This document shows, piece by piece, positions 31,852-44,999 of a stretch of 64,000 bases of DNA. How positions within the stretch are numbered: position 1 is the first letter of the stretch; every line of letters starts with the position of its first letter. The notes under the pieces were generated by a model. That model had not been told where the DNA came from and did not search any database. It saw nothing but the letters and a program-made list of their open reading frames with translations. The stretch is taken from contig CM060468.1 of NCBI GenBank assembly GCA_030544235.1, positions 11,252,258 through 11,316,257 of the forward strand, read 5' to 3'. Position numbers and translations under genes: made by a program. This stretch comes from Lepturacanthus savala. Lineage: Eukaryota > Chordata > Actinopteri > Scombriformes > Trichiuridae.

Positions 31852-31877
31852 GGAGGGTGGGGGGGTGGGGGGGGGGT
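31852..31877 (+). repeat. G-rich run, possible G-quadruplex
   Basis: GGAGGGTGGGGGGGTGGGGG and further G residues make a plus-strand run matching the G3+N1-7 quadruplex pattern. Confidence 0.75.
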
Positions 31878-33350
31878 TGCAGCCAGGAGCTTGTTAAGGT
31901 TTGTCTTAATTGCACTATCATGCTGTTTGTTCGGTTTCTGTGGTGATGTGTTGCTTCATTGACTCAACCCGTTATCAGATTGGATGCGGTCTCCGTGCTA
32001 TAGCTCACTTACGCTCTCTGGCCACAGAAAGAGAAAACTATTGGGTCTGGTCTGTCCCCCTCTCCTGTTCTCCCGAGAAGCCGAGGAGGAACCGTGGCTC
32101 ACTCTCCCTTGCTGCATCTGTCGTCTCTCGCTCGCCCTCTTTTCTATCGCCACCGAGGGAAAAATTAATACATAATACTGAATAATTGAATGCTAATCTT
32201 GCCTTTTAATTATCATGGCAACGAACGGAGCTCAAAGCATTCTGTACCGCCCTATGTATTAGTGTCACTTTCATTATACAATTCTGACATATAGTCTAGA
32301 TGAGTGAACAAACTCAGGCTTTTTCTCCTGCTGTTGCTCAACCCCCTTCACTCTGATGACAGCCCCTGCTGTAGCCACTAATCATACCTAAGCAATTAAA
32401 TCCATGGCAGCCAAAACACTGAGTTTACTGATTTTAGGATGGGCATGTTCAACTTTTCACTGAAATGAGGAAGGTCAATTCCTCATTCAAATTATGTATG
32501 ACACTTTTTGAATGAAAGTTATTTTGTATAGCCACATGTTCAGCATCAACAACAATAGCAGTACAGTGCAAATGCTGGATTTCATAACACTCTCTTATAG
32601 GTTTAGTCTATAGGGAATTCAGTGTGATTTATAAAACTATGTCTATTGGAGTACATACATGCTAAATCGGTACATTATTTTCATTCATGTATTCGGGGAG
32701 CCAGCTGCTTCAGCCAGAGATGGATACAGCATGCAACAGTTTGAACAAGAAAAAATATAATAACATCCCTCTGGTAATTATGAAGATGAACTACAAATTA
32801 GGCAGTAATAAAAGGGTGCAGCAGTGGATGTATTTGTAAGTGAAACTATGTGATTATGTTTGTACTGTGGAAAAGCTCAGAGAAAACACTGGGGAGGTAG
32901 AAACCGGAATCATAAAGCTGAGGAATTAAGGCTTCAGATCTGATGGAGTGCTCAACAGATCAACTTGGGAACTGTATCCAAGAATATCATTTTCAGAACT
33001 TATTGAACAAATCCTGGCTTTGATGACCTGATTATACAACACTGACTACAGAACCTTCTACTAAGGCAGGATTAGGATTTAAACCCAGTTTTGGAAAGCG
33101 ACAAACCAATTTTTTTCTTTTTTTTATGTTGCTGCATTTAAACAAGGTAAAGTGATTGGTAATGACTGATGTTGTGACAACTACTGCACTGACTGATGCT
33201 CTGCTTCTGTTTAACAACTGTGTTGTTTTTTTTATCATGTTTTATACCAATAATAACATCATTCACCTGCCATCTACTGCACCATGCATCTATGATTCAC
33301 AAGACAAGACAGTCCTTGAAACAATCGACACTTAAAATTGACCTAATATG
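31878..33350. other. Unassigned; strong conserved-element-like block at 32.0-32.3 kb
   Basis: About 31990-32270 contains a CpG-containing half followed by an AT-rich half packed with homeodomain cores (AATTAATACATAATAC, AATAATTGAATGCTAATC, TTTTAATTATCATGGCAACG) and an X-box-like half site. There is no coding bias and no repeat. This texture is typical of developmental enhancers. The rest to 33350 shows nothing I can name. Confidence 0.35.
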
Positions 33351-35860
33351 GATTATTTGATTTGGCATCCCCACATATATTTGTTTGTTTTACTTGGCTT
33401 GTGCCTAATCATATGGGGTTCAGTACATTGTGGTCAGATGCCTCTGGAAACTGATATGATTCTCTCATACAGGCTCTCCCTGCCCACAACACAAGCCTGG
33501 TGTACCTCAGTATATTTTATATTCGTGCCCACACTGTGCCTTGGTCTTGATACTAGAGCTCTAATTTGATACCGCAATCTCGCTGTCGCCCAAAATTGTC
33601 ACTTAACAGCTGTCTAGCTCTGAGCTTTTGATCTGCCACTTGATCAATTTTCCGCCCTGTCAAAACCCATTAGCCAGTCACAGCCTCTCGCATGGGAGCC
33701 AAGAAACAGAGAGGGACACTGACCATATCATGGAACACAGATCATAAACCCGCGGACAGGACAGACATGGCATGACCAGCACGCGGTCGCCACAGACAAC
33801 AGGCAGAGAGAGCAAGCAGCAGAGACAAATCTACATCTTATATCTGAATTCCTTTATAAGTATTGATTATAGGGTCCAATATTCCTAATGTCTGGTGTTT
33901 TATTGCTTATGTTATTGGCTTCCCTTTTACAATTACTAGAGTTTTCTTTTCTTGGATTTACTGCCCTGCTGTGTACACTTTCATGGCCATGAGCCCATGA
34001 AACTAACAAGCTTGCACTTGAACAGTATATCTGTCGTCTACAGCGGAATGTCCTCAGTACGTCTTTCACAAACCTCTCATTTGTGTGCAAAAGTGATGAA
34101 TGGACTTAACATAAAAGAAAATGGATCAGGAGTATTGTGCTGCATATTATACTGCTGTTTCATTGGGAGCCACACACCGGGGGTACATGATGCACATCAA
34201 AACAACAGTTTTCCCATGCATGCCCACACGTCCTGTCCTGTGTCAACACACAATACATCTCCGGGCATAAAAGTGCATCAATTTTCCATGAAAAAAGTAT
34301 TTCATTTGCTCCAGTAAAGGAAGCATAAAATTCGCACTATGCAAGCTTGCAACATGAGGTGAATTCCTCTCATGTTGAATTTGACATGTTTAAATAATCA
34401 AAAGAAACAACTGTGTCCCATGCATGAGCATGCGATTTCTAGTAAAAAACCACAAATATAACTGAAATCACCCGGCTGTTCTACCTTAGATTCCTCCATG
34501 TTATGTTATTTTGCTGCTAGCGGTCTCTCAATCGAAACAATAACAACGTACAGAGGTGACAATGTCATAAAGCAGTGGGGAACCATGGGAGTTAACTTCT
34601 CCAGTTAGGGTTATTTCAGGGTTCATCATAGAGAATGTTTTTACTGGCAGCTGAATATATCTTCAGAGGTCTTTCTCCAAACAGACGGACACAGGGTGTT
34701 CAGAGGGACCACGATCCAGGCTGCTAGATTGTGTCTGTCATAACTTAACCTCCAGACTCAACCTCCCCTCCATCTTCTCCTCCTTGCAAAAACAAACAGA
34801 CCCAGAGATTAAAGATAAAACCACTGAATAATGCAGTTTTACCTGGAAAAAAATATGTTTCTCCAATGATGTTCAGTGCTGTGACCCGAGCTAATGCTAA
34901 TGTTTTATGAAATTACAGCTTTAAGACATTTTGGAAGGTAAATTGTTCAAATTGTCAAAAAAAAATGTAATTCTTATTATAGTGTCTGGCGGCATAAATA
35001 TTGAAATTGCTGTATAAGTGGCTAAATGGCATTTTGAATGAACATGGCAACCAAATAAATTTGATTTCACCTTGTCAAATAAATACCAGTAAATAATTCT
35101 GAACGAAGGTTCTTTCATGCTGAGCTTTTGTGCCGCACGAGCTGAAATTCCTTCCAGTGAGAGGAACATAATGAGAGTTGATCTAATGAGGTACCTTTTT
35201 CAGAGTAATGAGCACAGGTTGCTAAAGCTTTTATCAGACGGCAGTATAATTGTCCAATCAACCTGAAGAGACACATGACGAACTAACATAATGACTCTGA
35301 TGAGGCCTTATTGAAGCATTAAGTGTTATCACCAGCAACAAGGTTAGAGAACGACAGTGAAAGGACGTGTCGCTCCTTTCTTTTTGGAAGTCATCTGACT
35401 TGGTGTCGTCTTTTACTTCATTACACAAACATCTTGTCACATATTAACACTGCAATGAATCTATTATGATCATGTTTGTCTGGCTCACAGGTATGTAAAG
35501 GTCTGCTTTTTAGTTACAAGTTTGAAAATGACCTTATCAGCCAAAAGTTACCAGGCCTCATACTTTTTTTCAGCTCATCAAACCATTGAAGCACTTCCTG
35601 ACCTCTGCCCTACATGACGAGCCAGAGGTAGCTTCAGCTTTTCTGACTCATTATTTAGTCATCACACTCTTCGGTCAAGCAGAATGAGTCTTTAATGTGG
35701 AAAGCAGGGGATGATTCTAATCGATAACTTCAGTAATCTCATTCACACTCCAGTTTGATGTCACTGGTCAGGTTCATGTGATGTGTCTTCTCTACTCTCT
35801 CGCAAACATTTGGCTAACAGAGCACAGGAGGTAACAGTACGATCAAACTGTTGCCATTAA
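33351..35860. other. Unassigned sequence
   Basis: No gene or transposon is recognised. The 121-codon frame at 33952-34317 (plus) overlaps a minus-strand frame and shows no domain or codon bias. About 33560-33720 is G/C-balanced with no repeats and may be a conserved element. Confidence 0.4.
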
Positions 35861-35864
35861 ATAT

Positions 35865-36164
35865 TTGATGGTAGTCCTGAAAGATGAGAGCCCGAGAGTG
35901 AAGAATGACACAATGAATCCTGATAACGACGCTGTGCAGACACTGAGAAAGACTTTTACTGAAGAGCTTTTCAAGACCTATACTTTATTAATGGGAAGAT
36001 TTAAATTGGAACGCTGGAAGAGCTATCTCGCTCCATTGTTAGACGAAGTTGAAAATAAAATATATCAAATCTCGAAACCTTATAAGTGTGTGTTTGCTGC
36101 AGATTTTCTTTCACTTATTTATATCAAGGCAGTGATGCGCTGTGGGAGCCCTGAGCAGAGCTAA
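35865..36164 (+). other. 99-codon ORF, unknown
   Basis: An ATG-to-stop frame of 99 codons whose composition looks protein-like: charged N-terminal half (DESPRVKNDTMNPDNDAVQT), a helical-looking middle (LRKTFTEELFKTYTLLMGRF, LERWKSYLAPLLDEVENKIY) and a hydrophobic end (CVFAADFLSLIYIKAVMRCG). No membrane segment, signal peptide or known domain is convincing. Third-base use is not biased. It could be a fragment of an old retroelement ORF, a small gene or chance. Confidence 0.2.
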
Positions 36165-36604
36165 TGTTCGTGTTGGCGTCACTGCTGGACTCCTCTGTTT
36201 GTGGTGTCATGTGGAGACAATCGTGTATCTTGTTTCATGAGAAAGAAAAAAAACATTACACTACTTTTATAAATATCTCAGCTGCAGTACTTTGTATATG
36301 TGTGTGTGTGTGTGTATGAGAAAAATCGAGGAGGCAATCATCAAGGGAACAGGTCAAAGCTTTACATTAGCATTACCCACAAATCAATAGGCCTCTGGCT
36401 CATGCTGAGAGGTGAAGTACTGATATTAGTGAGAGTGGCGTCTCTCCTGGATATAGACTGCTGTGGCACACGCACCTGTGGTCGTGCATGTGCAAGAGGA
36501 CTACACACACACACACATACAGAAATATTTTTAGATGTCTGTTTTGTACCTGTGTGTCTTGTCATCTGACTATAGTTAGTCATTCTCACAGGGGTTCGGC
36601 ACAG
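36165..36604. other. Unassigned sequence with (TG)n
   Basis: Contains a (TG)n run at 36299-36315 and a short (AC)n near 36504-36518. No gene is recognised. Confidence 0.5.
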
Positions 36605-36801
36605 AATCAAGTCAATTTTATTTATATAGAGGCAAATCATAACAAATGTTATCGCATGACACTATTCTAATAGAGAAGGTCTACACCATATTCTTTTTAA
36701 AATTCCCCAACGAGCAAGCAAAAGAAAAAATCTCTCTTTTAGCGGGAAGAAACCTCGAACCTGGTTCTTGGTGGGCGGCCATCTGCCTTGACTGGTTGGT
36801 G
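36605..36801 (-). mobile_element. Retroposon 3' end fragment (L2-like tail)
   Basis: On the plus strand this reads AGTCAATTTTATTTATATAG, AGGCAAATCATAACAAATGT, then GGGAAGAAACCTCGAACCTG and GGCGGCCATCTGCCTTGACT, a chain of phrases shared by a very common teleost interspersed repeat. The first phrase is the complement of an L2-like LINE/SINE tail (...CTATATAAATAAAATTGA), so the element is on the minus strand. It is immediately followed by a (GA)n microsatellite, as is typical for this family. Boundaries are approximate and no target duplication is identified. Confidence 0.65.
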
Positions 36802-36802
36802 G

Positions 36803-36858
<56 letters not shown>
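36802..36858. repeat. (GA)n microsatellite
   Basis: About 27 GA units with one ACAG interruption, directly abutting the retroposon fragment. Confidence 0.97.
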
Positions 36859-36862
<4 letters not shown>

Positions 36863-37934
36863 TAGCAACAGCAATAATAAAAGAGAAGTTCCACATATTC
36901 TGCACAGGAAGGTGCTTCACTGTCTAGTTGTTGGGTGATCATATCTGCATTGATGTTCCAGCCTCACGTGATTCCCCCTGATTCTGTTTGCATGTAGATA
37001 GCAGTAAATCATGTCAGCCTGCATTACGCCTGACTGCTAGTGAATGTGGAAAAAAGCTCTGCCTATGTCTGTCCAATGGATGCATTATGTAGCTGCCAAA
37101 CATCTGCGATGGTGCCGTGTGCGAGATGTCACGTATATATGTTTGAAACGAAAAAGATGAACCTCTGAGACAGAAAAATGCAGCCGGGCGGTGCAAGAAA
37201 ACTAACACCCCCCCACCACCACCCTCTGTGTCTTTTGATGCAAATAATGCAAGGTCAATGACGATCAAATCCATTTGGTCCTTGGATATACTGTGTAATT
37301 AACTGCTGTAATTAGGGATGGTACAGATGACAGGTGATGAGATGAAAGGGAAGAAGGGCAGTGTGAGTCTTTGGGGATAAAGAGACATAGGGAGCGAGAT
37401 ACACGGCATAAATAGTGCAAGAAAATGAGAGACAAGAAAAGGGATACATCTGAATAGTCACAAGTCATCAGCTGATTATAATTCTGTATCCTGTCTGCTC
37501 TTTGTGCCTATACACTGTAGAGCAGTTCGATATAAACTTGCATCTATATTTGATATAAAATGTACCCTATATTTCATGCATTTTCAAACTTGAAGCACAG
37601 GTACATGAGAAAATGCATTATTTATTTATTTATTTAGGCGTCTCCCCCTCGGGACCCTCTCGCTCATTCTCACTCCCTCTCAGCTGTTATTTGATGCCAG
37701 TCCCATCAATATATGTGAGGTGATGTGGGAAAATGACCCTAATGGAAAATCAAAATGCTGCCACTGTGGGGAAAAAAAAAAAGTGTATCTGACCCCTTAA
37801 TGCAATTAGTTATATCTGGACTTGATGATTGATGGGTAGATTGGCTTGTGTGTATATTTTTTCCCCCACTGATAATTGTGTTAGAAGCAGTGAGTCTAAT
37901 GGATGCCAGAAAGTGAAAAAGAAATTATCACCAC

Positions 37935-37965
<31 letters not shown>

Positions 37966-38600
37966 TTTCGGACCATTTCATGCATTGCTGTTCACCTGTT
38001 TCCTTTAACAGCCCATTAAACTCTGTGTTTCATTAAATTTGCACGTTACATTATACTAATGCAAGAAAAGCAAAGCTATATGCCATGATAGGAGCTCTTT
38101 GAAGGGAAAGCCTGTTTTCTCTTGCACTGAAACTATGGTTTCCTTTACGTTTCAGAAAAACTGACAGCGTGCTATGTTTAAAGGTATGGAAATGCATACT
38201 AAGGACATTTTTTTTATATATATTCAAGAAAAATATTATGGCATGTAATCCACGTATTAAAAGGGAGAACTCTGACATTTCAAAAAGATTCTGCAGATGT
38301 ATGGCTGAAAATAAGGCCTTAATGCTTTAATGTCACTGTTTAGTACCTTGAGGAGTTCTGATGAATGCATTTTCTCTCCCTTATGTTTGCGTGTGTTAGT
38401 CAAGGCTACGATTGTGTAATGTGCCAATAGTGTGTATAGTGTGACACATTATTTGTCAAATGTAGGAGATTTTACAATATCCGATATCAATAACTAAAAT
38501 CTCTGGAAGTATAATGTAAGACCATTGTAGGTAATGTTGCAAATCACTGAGAGGAATTGTTAGATTGTCATAGTCATCAATTCGATGAAGTAAACTGAAA
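36859..38600. other. Unassigned sequence with simple repeats
   Basis: No gene is recognised. Simple repeats: C-rich run at 37207-37225, (TTTA)n at 37619-37636, (ATC)n at 37931-37965. Confidence 0.45.
37931..37965. repeat. (ATC)n trinucleotide repeat
   Basis: About eleven ATC/CAT units preceded by CCACC. No coding context. Confidence 0.95.
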
Positions 38601-38718
38601 GAAAAATGACAGCATCTGTCCACAGATTCTCCCAAATTCTCTCATTGTCTTATCTGGTTGTCTTGTGTTTTTGGGGTTTTGGTTGTTTTTGCTCTGTGTA
38701 TTTTCCTCCTGTGTCTAG

Positions 38719-38819
38719 GGGCACATTTAAACTGAAAATGGTACGCATCGATTTGCCACTGTATCCAGTTTTCTTGAAATTGTGTGCAACCGGCTTTGAG
38801 ATGCATTATCTCATGTTTG
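38719..38819 (+). other. Candidate internal exon
   Basis: A pyrimidine-rich tract (GTATTTTCCTCCTGTGTCTA) ends in AG at 38717-38718, and 101 bp later TTTG|GTGAGTG is a strong donor (GT at 38820-38821). Between them one frame (phase 1 to phase 1) is open: GTFKLKMVRIDLPLYPVFLK followed by LCATGFEMHYLMF. Both splice sites are better than average, but the peptide is unfamiliar and the frame also stays open outside the exon, which weakens the case. Could be part of a long gene spanning the window, or chance. Confidence 0.22.
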
Positions 38820-38821
38820 GT

Positions 38822-41800
38822 GAGTGTATCAGAGGTGTTGCCCAATCAGGGCTGAATGTGCCTCTGGTGTGTCATTTTATTTGTTTATTCCTAATAAATA
38901 CTCTGCATTTCATCTTGTTTTCCTGCTGTCATTTGGATCCACTTGGTCCACTTAACAAAATACAACATTAGTTTAAAGGTAGGATGTATCCACACGATCA
39001 ACCAACCAACCAACACAAACTCACAAAAAACATGAACATTGAGAGTCGTTGTCTGGTTTGTCCATTCTCAGCTACTGTAGAACATGGAGGTGCAACATGG
39101 CGAGCTCCATGGAGACCTGGCCCACATGTAAATAAAAACGACTCAACATAAAGGTAATAATAGCAAAACAATTCTTATTTTCATTAAATTATAAACTATG
39201 TGAAGTGCTTATACTTTAGAATGCACAATATCTCCATTGCAGCAGTAATTATATATTCTCCTACACAACAGCTGTTACAGTCATAACAATTGTGTAGTGT
39301 TTTATTATGTGTTAACATCACAGTCAGTCAATACAGATATTTCATTATCCAAAAGACAAATCACTTGTTTTGTTTAACTATTACATATTTGGGTGAAAAG
39401 ATGGATTGTTGTGTATATTGATAAAAAAAAATGTTAAAAATAGTTTATATTGATAAATATATTGTCAGTCATTTGTAAAGAATTCACCAATGATTATGGA
39501 AATAATTGAATAACCTACATTATTGTATTGATATCTAACTAAGCTCCTCTAATATGTGTTACAAACTTGGGTTAATGCATCCTAGCAACTGAAAGTTAAG
39601 GGACAAATCAAAGAATAGAACATGAAAAAAAAAACAAGCTGTGAGTTTCACCATTATTATTAACCAGCTTCTTTATTTATATTGTTTAGCAAACTATATG
39701 CAGACAGGTAAAAAAACAAAGGCTACCGACTACATTGTATTTCTCTCTATCAGCAGTTCCATCTGCAAAGCACAATAGCTTGTTATTGCAGCTAAGTTGT
39801 ACTCTACTTATGGCAGACAATTGTAGTGGCCTGATTACAAATACCAATGAAACTGCTTAGGTGATTAGAAGCATTCACAAAGATAAATGTGTATTAGGCT
39901 TAATAAAGCCTCTCCATTCTCTCTACTGAAATGACAGTGGCTCAGTTTGTGTCTCGTTTGCAACGTGCAGAGCATGTATCCAAGATGTGTGAAAAAAGAA
40001 GAGAAAGGAAAAAGAAAGTGAAAATTGCTCTATTTCTGTATCACGGCTGACTCATCAATTGTGTGAGCATTTAGCTGGGGAGCAAAAACTGTCAAGGATC
40101 TCGAGTGAGTTGGTGCTCCACGAGGAGGGCAGGGCTTTGTTGTATTATTTCTAGAAAAATGCTGTGATCACGCTCATCGTCTGAGCTGCAAGCCAGACTC
40201 TCCATAACAGCGTTTAACTCTCACTGTAAATTAAAAAAATAATACAAAAAGGGTGTAATCAAAATGGTGATATTTCAAGTGATTACCTGCATTTAGTTTG
40301 TATGTGTATCTGCATGCATGTACGGTATCTGTTTTTCTCCGGCAAAAAAAAACAATTGTGCTAATTTGCTTCGCCAAATACAGGTTATATAATAGGTAAC
40401 CTGTTTGGATTGTGTTCGTGGCAACGTTTCTTTCAGTTCAGGAGGTGCGACTTTCTTCTGCTGTACAGAAATCACAGGGAGGAGGAATCCACCTCTACAT
40501 TAAACTGAAAAACATGATGCTGAACGGATTATGATTTCTATCACTACAAAAAAGCCACAAAGACAAGACAAGACAAGGCAGCAGTAGAGACCCGGTGCAC
40601 GAGGGCGAGAAGCAATCCCGAATGCCCTGGAGCATCCACGGACCAATCAGGACTGGCCGACAGCACAGACAACTCCAGTCCCTCACAGCCAGCAGAAGAT
40701 TCTGTACATCAGCCATGTCAACCATTGCACAGTCACCCAATGCCACACGGACGCCAAGGAGACGAGAGTATAATTGAACAAAGGAGCACCTGCACAGTTA
40801 AAATGAGGGAATGAGGAAGGGGGAAGGGGATGGATGGGGGATCCTCTGAGAAGGGTCTATCTTCTGTCTATTATGAGACGATCTACAATCTGAGATCTAA
40901 CCCTTAACCTAACCTAATATTAAGGTCTACCCTTAAAATACAATGTCTGGGTGGCATCTAAGGGCCATAGTCTGCACTGGTAGCGTGACTGGTAGGCTAG
41001 TATAGGCATGTCTTGTAGCTGTCTTGTGGGTGTGTCTGTAGTGGGTGTGGCTTTAGAAGTGGGCGTTTCATTTATCACAGACAGATACCGTTGGACCATC
41101 CTCCTATATATGCTTAAGCTACTGAAATACTTTGTTTTGGGGTTGAATATTGAAAGGTTGAATATTTCCCTTCACTGTAACCATGAGTTTTTGCTTTCTA
41201 AACTTTAAGGGCCACCCCAGTAGTCACTCTGGTAAATCCTATGTGCTTACAATGTACATTATTAATACCATTTCCAAAATAATGCAAGTGGTACAGATGC
41301 TCTTTTTAATTAATGTTTCACTCTATCCATTGGTTTCAGTTCATTTTATTCAGCTATCAAAATTGACTGGCACTGTTAAGAATTATTTGGAATTAGATCC
41401 ATCCATGAAGACCTCTAGCTGAGGGCCACACGTCACTGCATCAGGTAACTGCACAACAAAAAGTTCTGTGTCAAGATTGAATTCAAATCTCACAGTCTGC
41501 TTACTGAAAAAACTGGTTTTCAGCACAGACTTGCTTATTATCAACGGCTCCAGCATGGTCTATGATCGGCTCCCTTTTTTGTCATCATGCTCTGAAGAAT
41601 GATTAGGTTAGTGAGATGTAGCGAGGGAGACAGAAGACGGAAAGAGATCCCAGACAGCAGAGATCAGCAGATGTAGAGAGAGGAAGAGGGATGAAGAGCA
41701 TCTGCCTACTTTGCTCCCGGCGGAAGAATGTTTGTCACCACAAGCTGCTCAATATGAAGCTAGGAGCCAATTACAGTTAAATATTAAGCATATGCTTATA

Positions 41801-44510
41801 TTGCATTGCTGTGGGATGCTTCCCCTTAGAGGCAGTGGCAGAAATTAATTAATTAACGGTCCCCCTGACCCATCCATACACAGTTTACCTGTTCTGAATA
41901 GGTCATTTACTACACTTTCCACGGGAACTTTCATTTTATCTGCTTTGCTGTATAATGCATGTCATTTGCTCGCTTTGCGTACGAGACAATAAGCGTAATT
42001 AATACATGTTAGGCCACATAAAAACACTGAAATGTTGATTAAGCAATTCACAAAGCACTAACACCTCATCAGATACAGCAATTACAAAGTGAGCATGAGC
42101 AGCTGTGTGAAATGTTAATTGAGATGCACAACAACAACAACAACCGTGAGGCACAGGCAGTCGATAATTATGAGACCTCTGGTTATTAGACATGCAGAAA
42201 GGCAAGTTAGATTAATGTCACATTTGCAATTATGAAATTAAACTTCAGAATCTTGGAAAATGTCTTATAAGTTTAGGTGACTATGACAGAGAGTGGATAC
42301 ATTTAGTTTGTAAAAGCTTTACGATGTTTTCTTGATTATTACTTACAATGTCTTACAGGCGCATGACATCCAATATTGTACTGTTGTGCTTTTTTGAACC
42401 TTTCATTTGATTATTTCTTTTGAAAAACATCTTTTTTCTTATTATTTGTATTTTCTTCTTTTATGTTCATTCACTGTTCTTTTCTTTTAATCAGTGAGCA
42501 AAGTCAGTCAGTGAGCAATCAGTGCATAACTTGCAAAACCAAGCCAAAAAAAGTAAAAGGATTTTAGTTTTCTCTTTATTGTTTTTCGCTTACAAATTCA
42601 AAAGCCTGCATGTCATTTTAATGGACGACTGACATTGTTTCATATTAACGCTGACATGTCTTGACAGATTCTGAACACGTCACACTGCAATTTGTCAGGG
42701 TAGCATAAAGCACTTAGAATCACGAGTGATTTTGCTTTTGAAATGATGACAGGGCAACAGTTGCTGGTGTGAAGAGAAAAGTGAGTGAAACAGTAACATG
42801 GTCTGGGTAAATACTGTTTTCTGATTGGCCAGAATCTGTGCATCAAGACCATTTAACACGCAAGTAATTCAGCTCAAGTTTAATCACCTGTTCTAAACTC
42901 ATCCTCTATACCACAGCTGTCAAATTTACTTGTTATCAAATGACACAAGCAGAACTGATCATCATCATTAAAAGAATACCGACCAGACTGGGAAGTGAAA
43001 CACCAATGGCTGATTTTGATGTTTCTTTCTAATTGGAGAATACAACATAAATGAGAGGTAGCAGAAGAAAAAGAAATGGAGATTTAAATAAAAGACACTA
43101 AGCGAAAAACAGCACGATATTTGGTAGCTATGTCTCCTCGGCAACCTAATTAATCTAAGCTTATTTTAACGTACAATATTGGAGTATTGAGGGATGCCAT
43201 CATTGCAAATGAACCTTATGGGATGGTAATGTTGTTCCAGGTTTTAGTCAGGCCCTCATGCGTTACCAGAGAAATGCCAGGGATCTTTAATGCACTTTTC
43301 ACATCTAGGTCATGCACCAAAACCTAGCCCTTATTTGTAAGTTGGAAAAAAAGGCCCGCCTTTAGTGGAAAAAAGTCAGAAAATGTAAACAGAGACATGA
43401 AAATATGGAGTTGATTTTATTTTCTCTGTTTTGCTTTGCTTAAGGTCTGCGGTCCTCCTCTTGATACGGAAAAAAAAGAAAAATAATCAATTTGGTGATG
43501 CACTTCTCCACTTCTCCGGCTGTGCTTGTTTTTTAGTTCTTATTCTAAATCAGCACCCCTTTATTCTCTTTGAACTTCCTATCTCCTCTCCAATCATGTC
43601 TCCTGTCTCTCTCATCTAGTTTCTTAACCCATATCATCTGATTTTTTATTTTCTGCCTGTCCTCTCGGGGATCCTTCCTTATTTCCCCTCTCTTATTTAG
43701 CTTTCATATCAAGTAACCGTTACACGTGTTGTCTTCATCTGTATTTCCACTTCTTCAATATTTAAATATGTGTGTTTGTGCCTCTCGAGAATTTCTGGCT
43801 ATGTAGTCCAATACCTGTATTGTCTCTGTGTCAGCAGTCCATGTTGATCTCTTGATTTAAGAGATGTCAGTATGAGGACATATTAAAGCGTTGTCACCGA
43901 ATACATATTGACTATTCCTGCAGTTTCTTTACTACCTATTGTTTCATATGAGCAGGTGAAAACAGGCCAGAAATAACTTCAGAGCTGCTTTTTACCTTCT
44001 TCTTACAAAACAAAAAAATGCATGTGCTCAGTATGTGTGAGTAACTTTCTTCTGATGCTTTTTTAACATTGATCCAACACTTTTCATTCAAGCACTGTAA
44101 CCGCTATTAATAGCATGGGTCGCTGGGTGGCATTAAGGAAAGGAATCGAGGCTAGCATTAGCGGAGGATGAAGAGGGGGGGCACCTGCATATAACATTAC
44201 AGCCTCCACTCCTGAGGGCCTCGGTGAAATCGTTCACATGGGCCGTGAAATAAGCAATCTGCAGGGGATCTTTGGAAGCTTCCAGAGATGCTCCGTCTTG
44301 GAGCTTAGGTGATGAGTTTTGAATCTGAACATTGGGCTACCAGTAATTCAGTGTATCTGCTGTCACTCCACTTAGCCTCTCCATATGGGTCCCTCTTAGA
44401 AGTAATGAAGATGGAGATGAAGGGATTGTGGAGAGTAGCTTCTCCCTTTAAGAGCGCAGTTAAACGAAGAATTGAAGATCAAACTCAAGATTTCCACCGA
44501 GTGTTTAAAT
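38822..44510. other. Unassigned sequence, conserved-element-like in part
   Basis: No gene or bounded transposon is recognised. Short repeats: (CAAC)n at 38999-39014, (CAAGA)n near 40560-40580, (AAC)n at 42127-42144. About 41700-41880 and 42000-42240 are repeat-free, TAAT-rich (AAATTAATTAATTAACGG) and enhancer-like. The 40595-40777 plus and 40495-40746 minus ORFs overlap each other and show no domain. At about 44273-44287, TGGAAGCTTCCAGAG fits a heat-shock-element pattern but may be chance. Confidence 0.35.
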
Positions 44511-44511
44511 A

Positions 44512-44690
44512 GAGTAGAACAGAACAGAATAGAAAGCTTTGTCATCGTATATTATACAATGAAATATACAATTGGAAGGCTCCTACTGCCGATCAATGCA
44601 TTTTTTTAAAAAAATCACTACAATACACATTCATCACTCCATAATACACACTTCACTCACACAGTGCCCATTACTTCATCACAGTACATG
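44512..44690 (-). mobile_element. LINE 3'UTR and tail
   Basis: In minus-strand sense this ends ATTTCATTGTATAATATACG, ATGACAAAGCTTTCTATTCT and then (GTTCT)n. That matches the 3' end of a common teleost non-LTR retrotransposon (a TTTCATTGTAC...AATGACAATAAAG block followed by a TTCTA-type tail). It is probably the 3' end of the LINE whose reverse-transcriptase scraps lie at 45352-45667. Confidence 0.6.
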
Positions 44691-44999
44691 TCGGTAGAAT
44701 GATATAGATATAGAAATGATTATTGCACAGATTATGATGTGTACAGGTCGTGAGAGGATTATTTGTTGTTTGTTATAGTTTAGACTTCTTATCGCCCAGG
44801 GAGACTGTTCACACCACTAATTAATAACTAATAATTAACTAATGAATTATTTGGTCTGCACCAGGCAATACAATTTTTACTAGGTAGCAGATAGAGTCCA
44901 GCACAGTCCACTTTCACACCTGCAGATGTACCAAAATTGGTCTGACTGACTTTTCATCAAGGTTTATCTTCAAACCAACAGGAAATTAAATAATTAGTA

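Noticed and set aside
44273..44287. Heat-shock-element-like TGGAAGCTTCCAGAG
   Set aside because: A single match to a short degenerate pattern with no promoter nearby; expected by chance at this scale.
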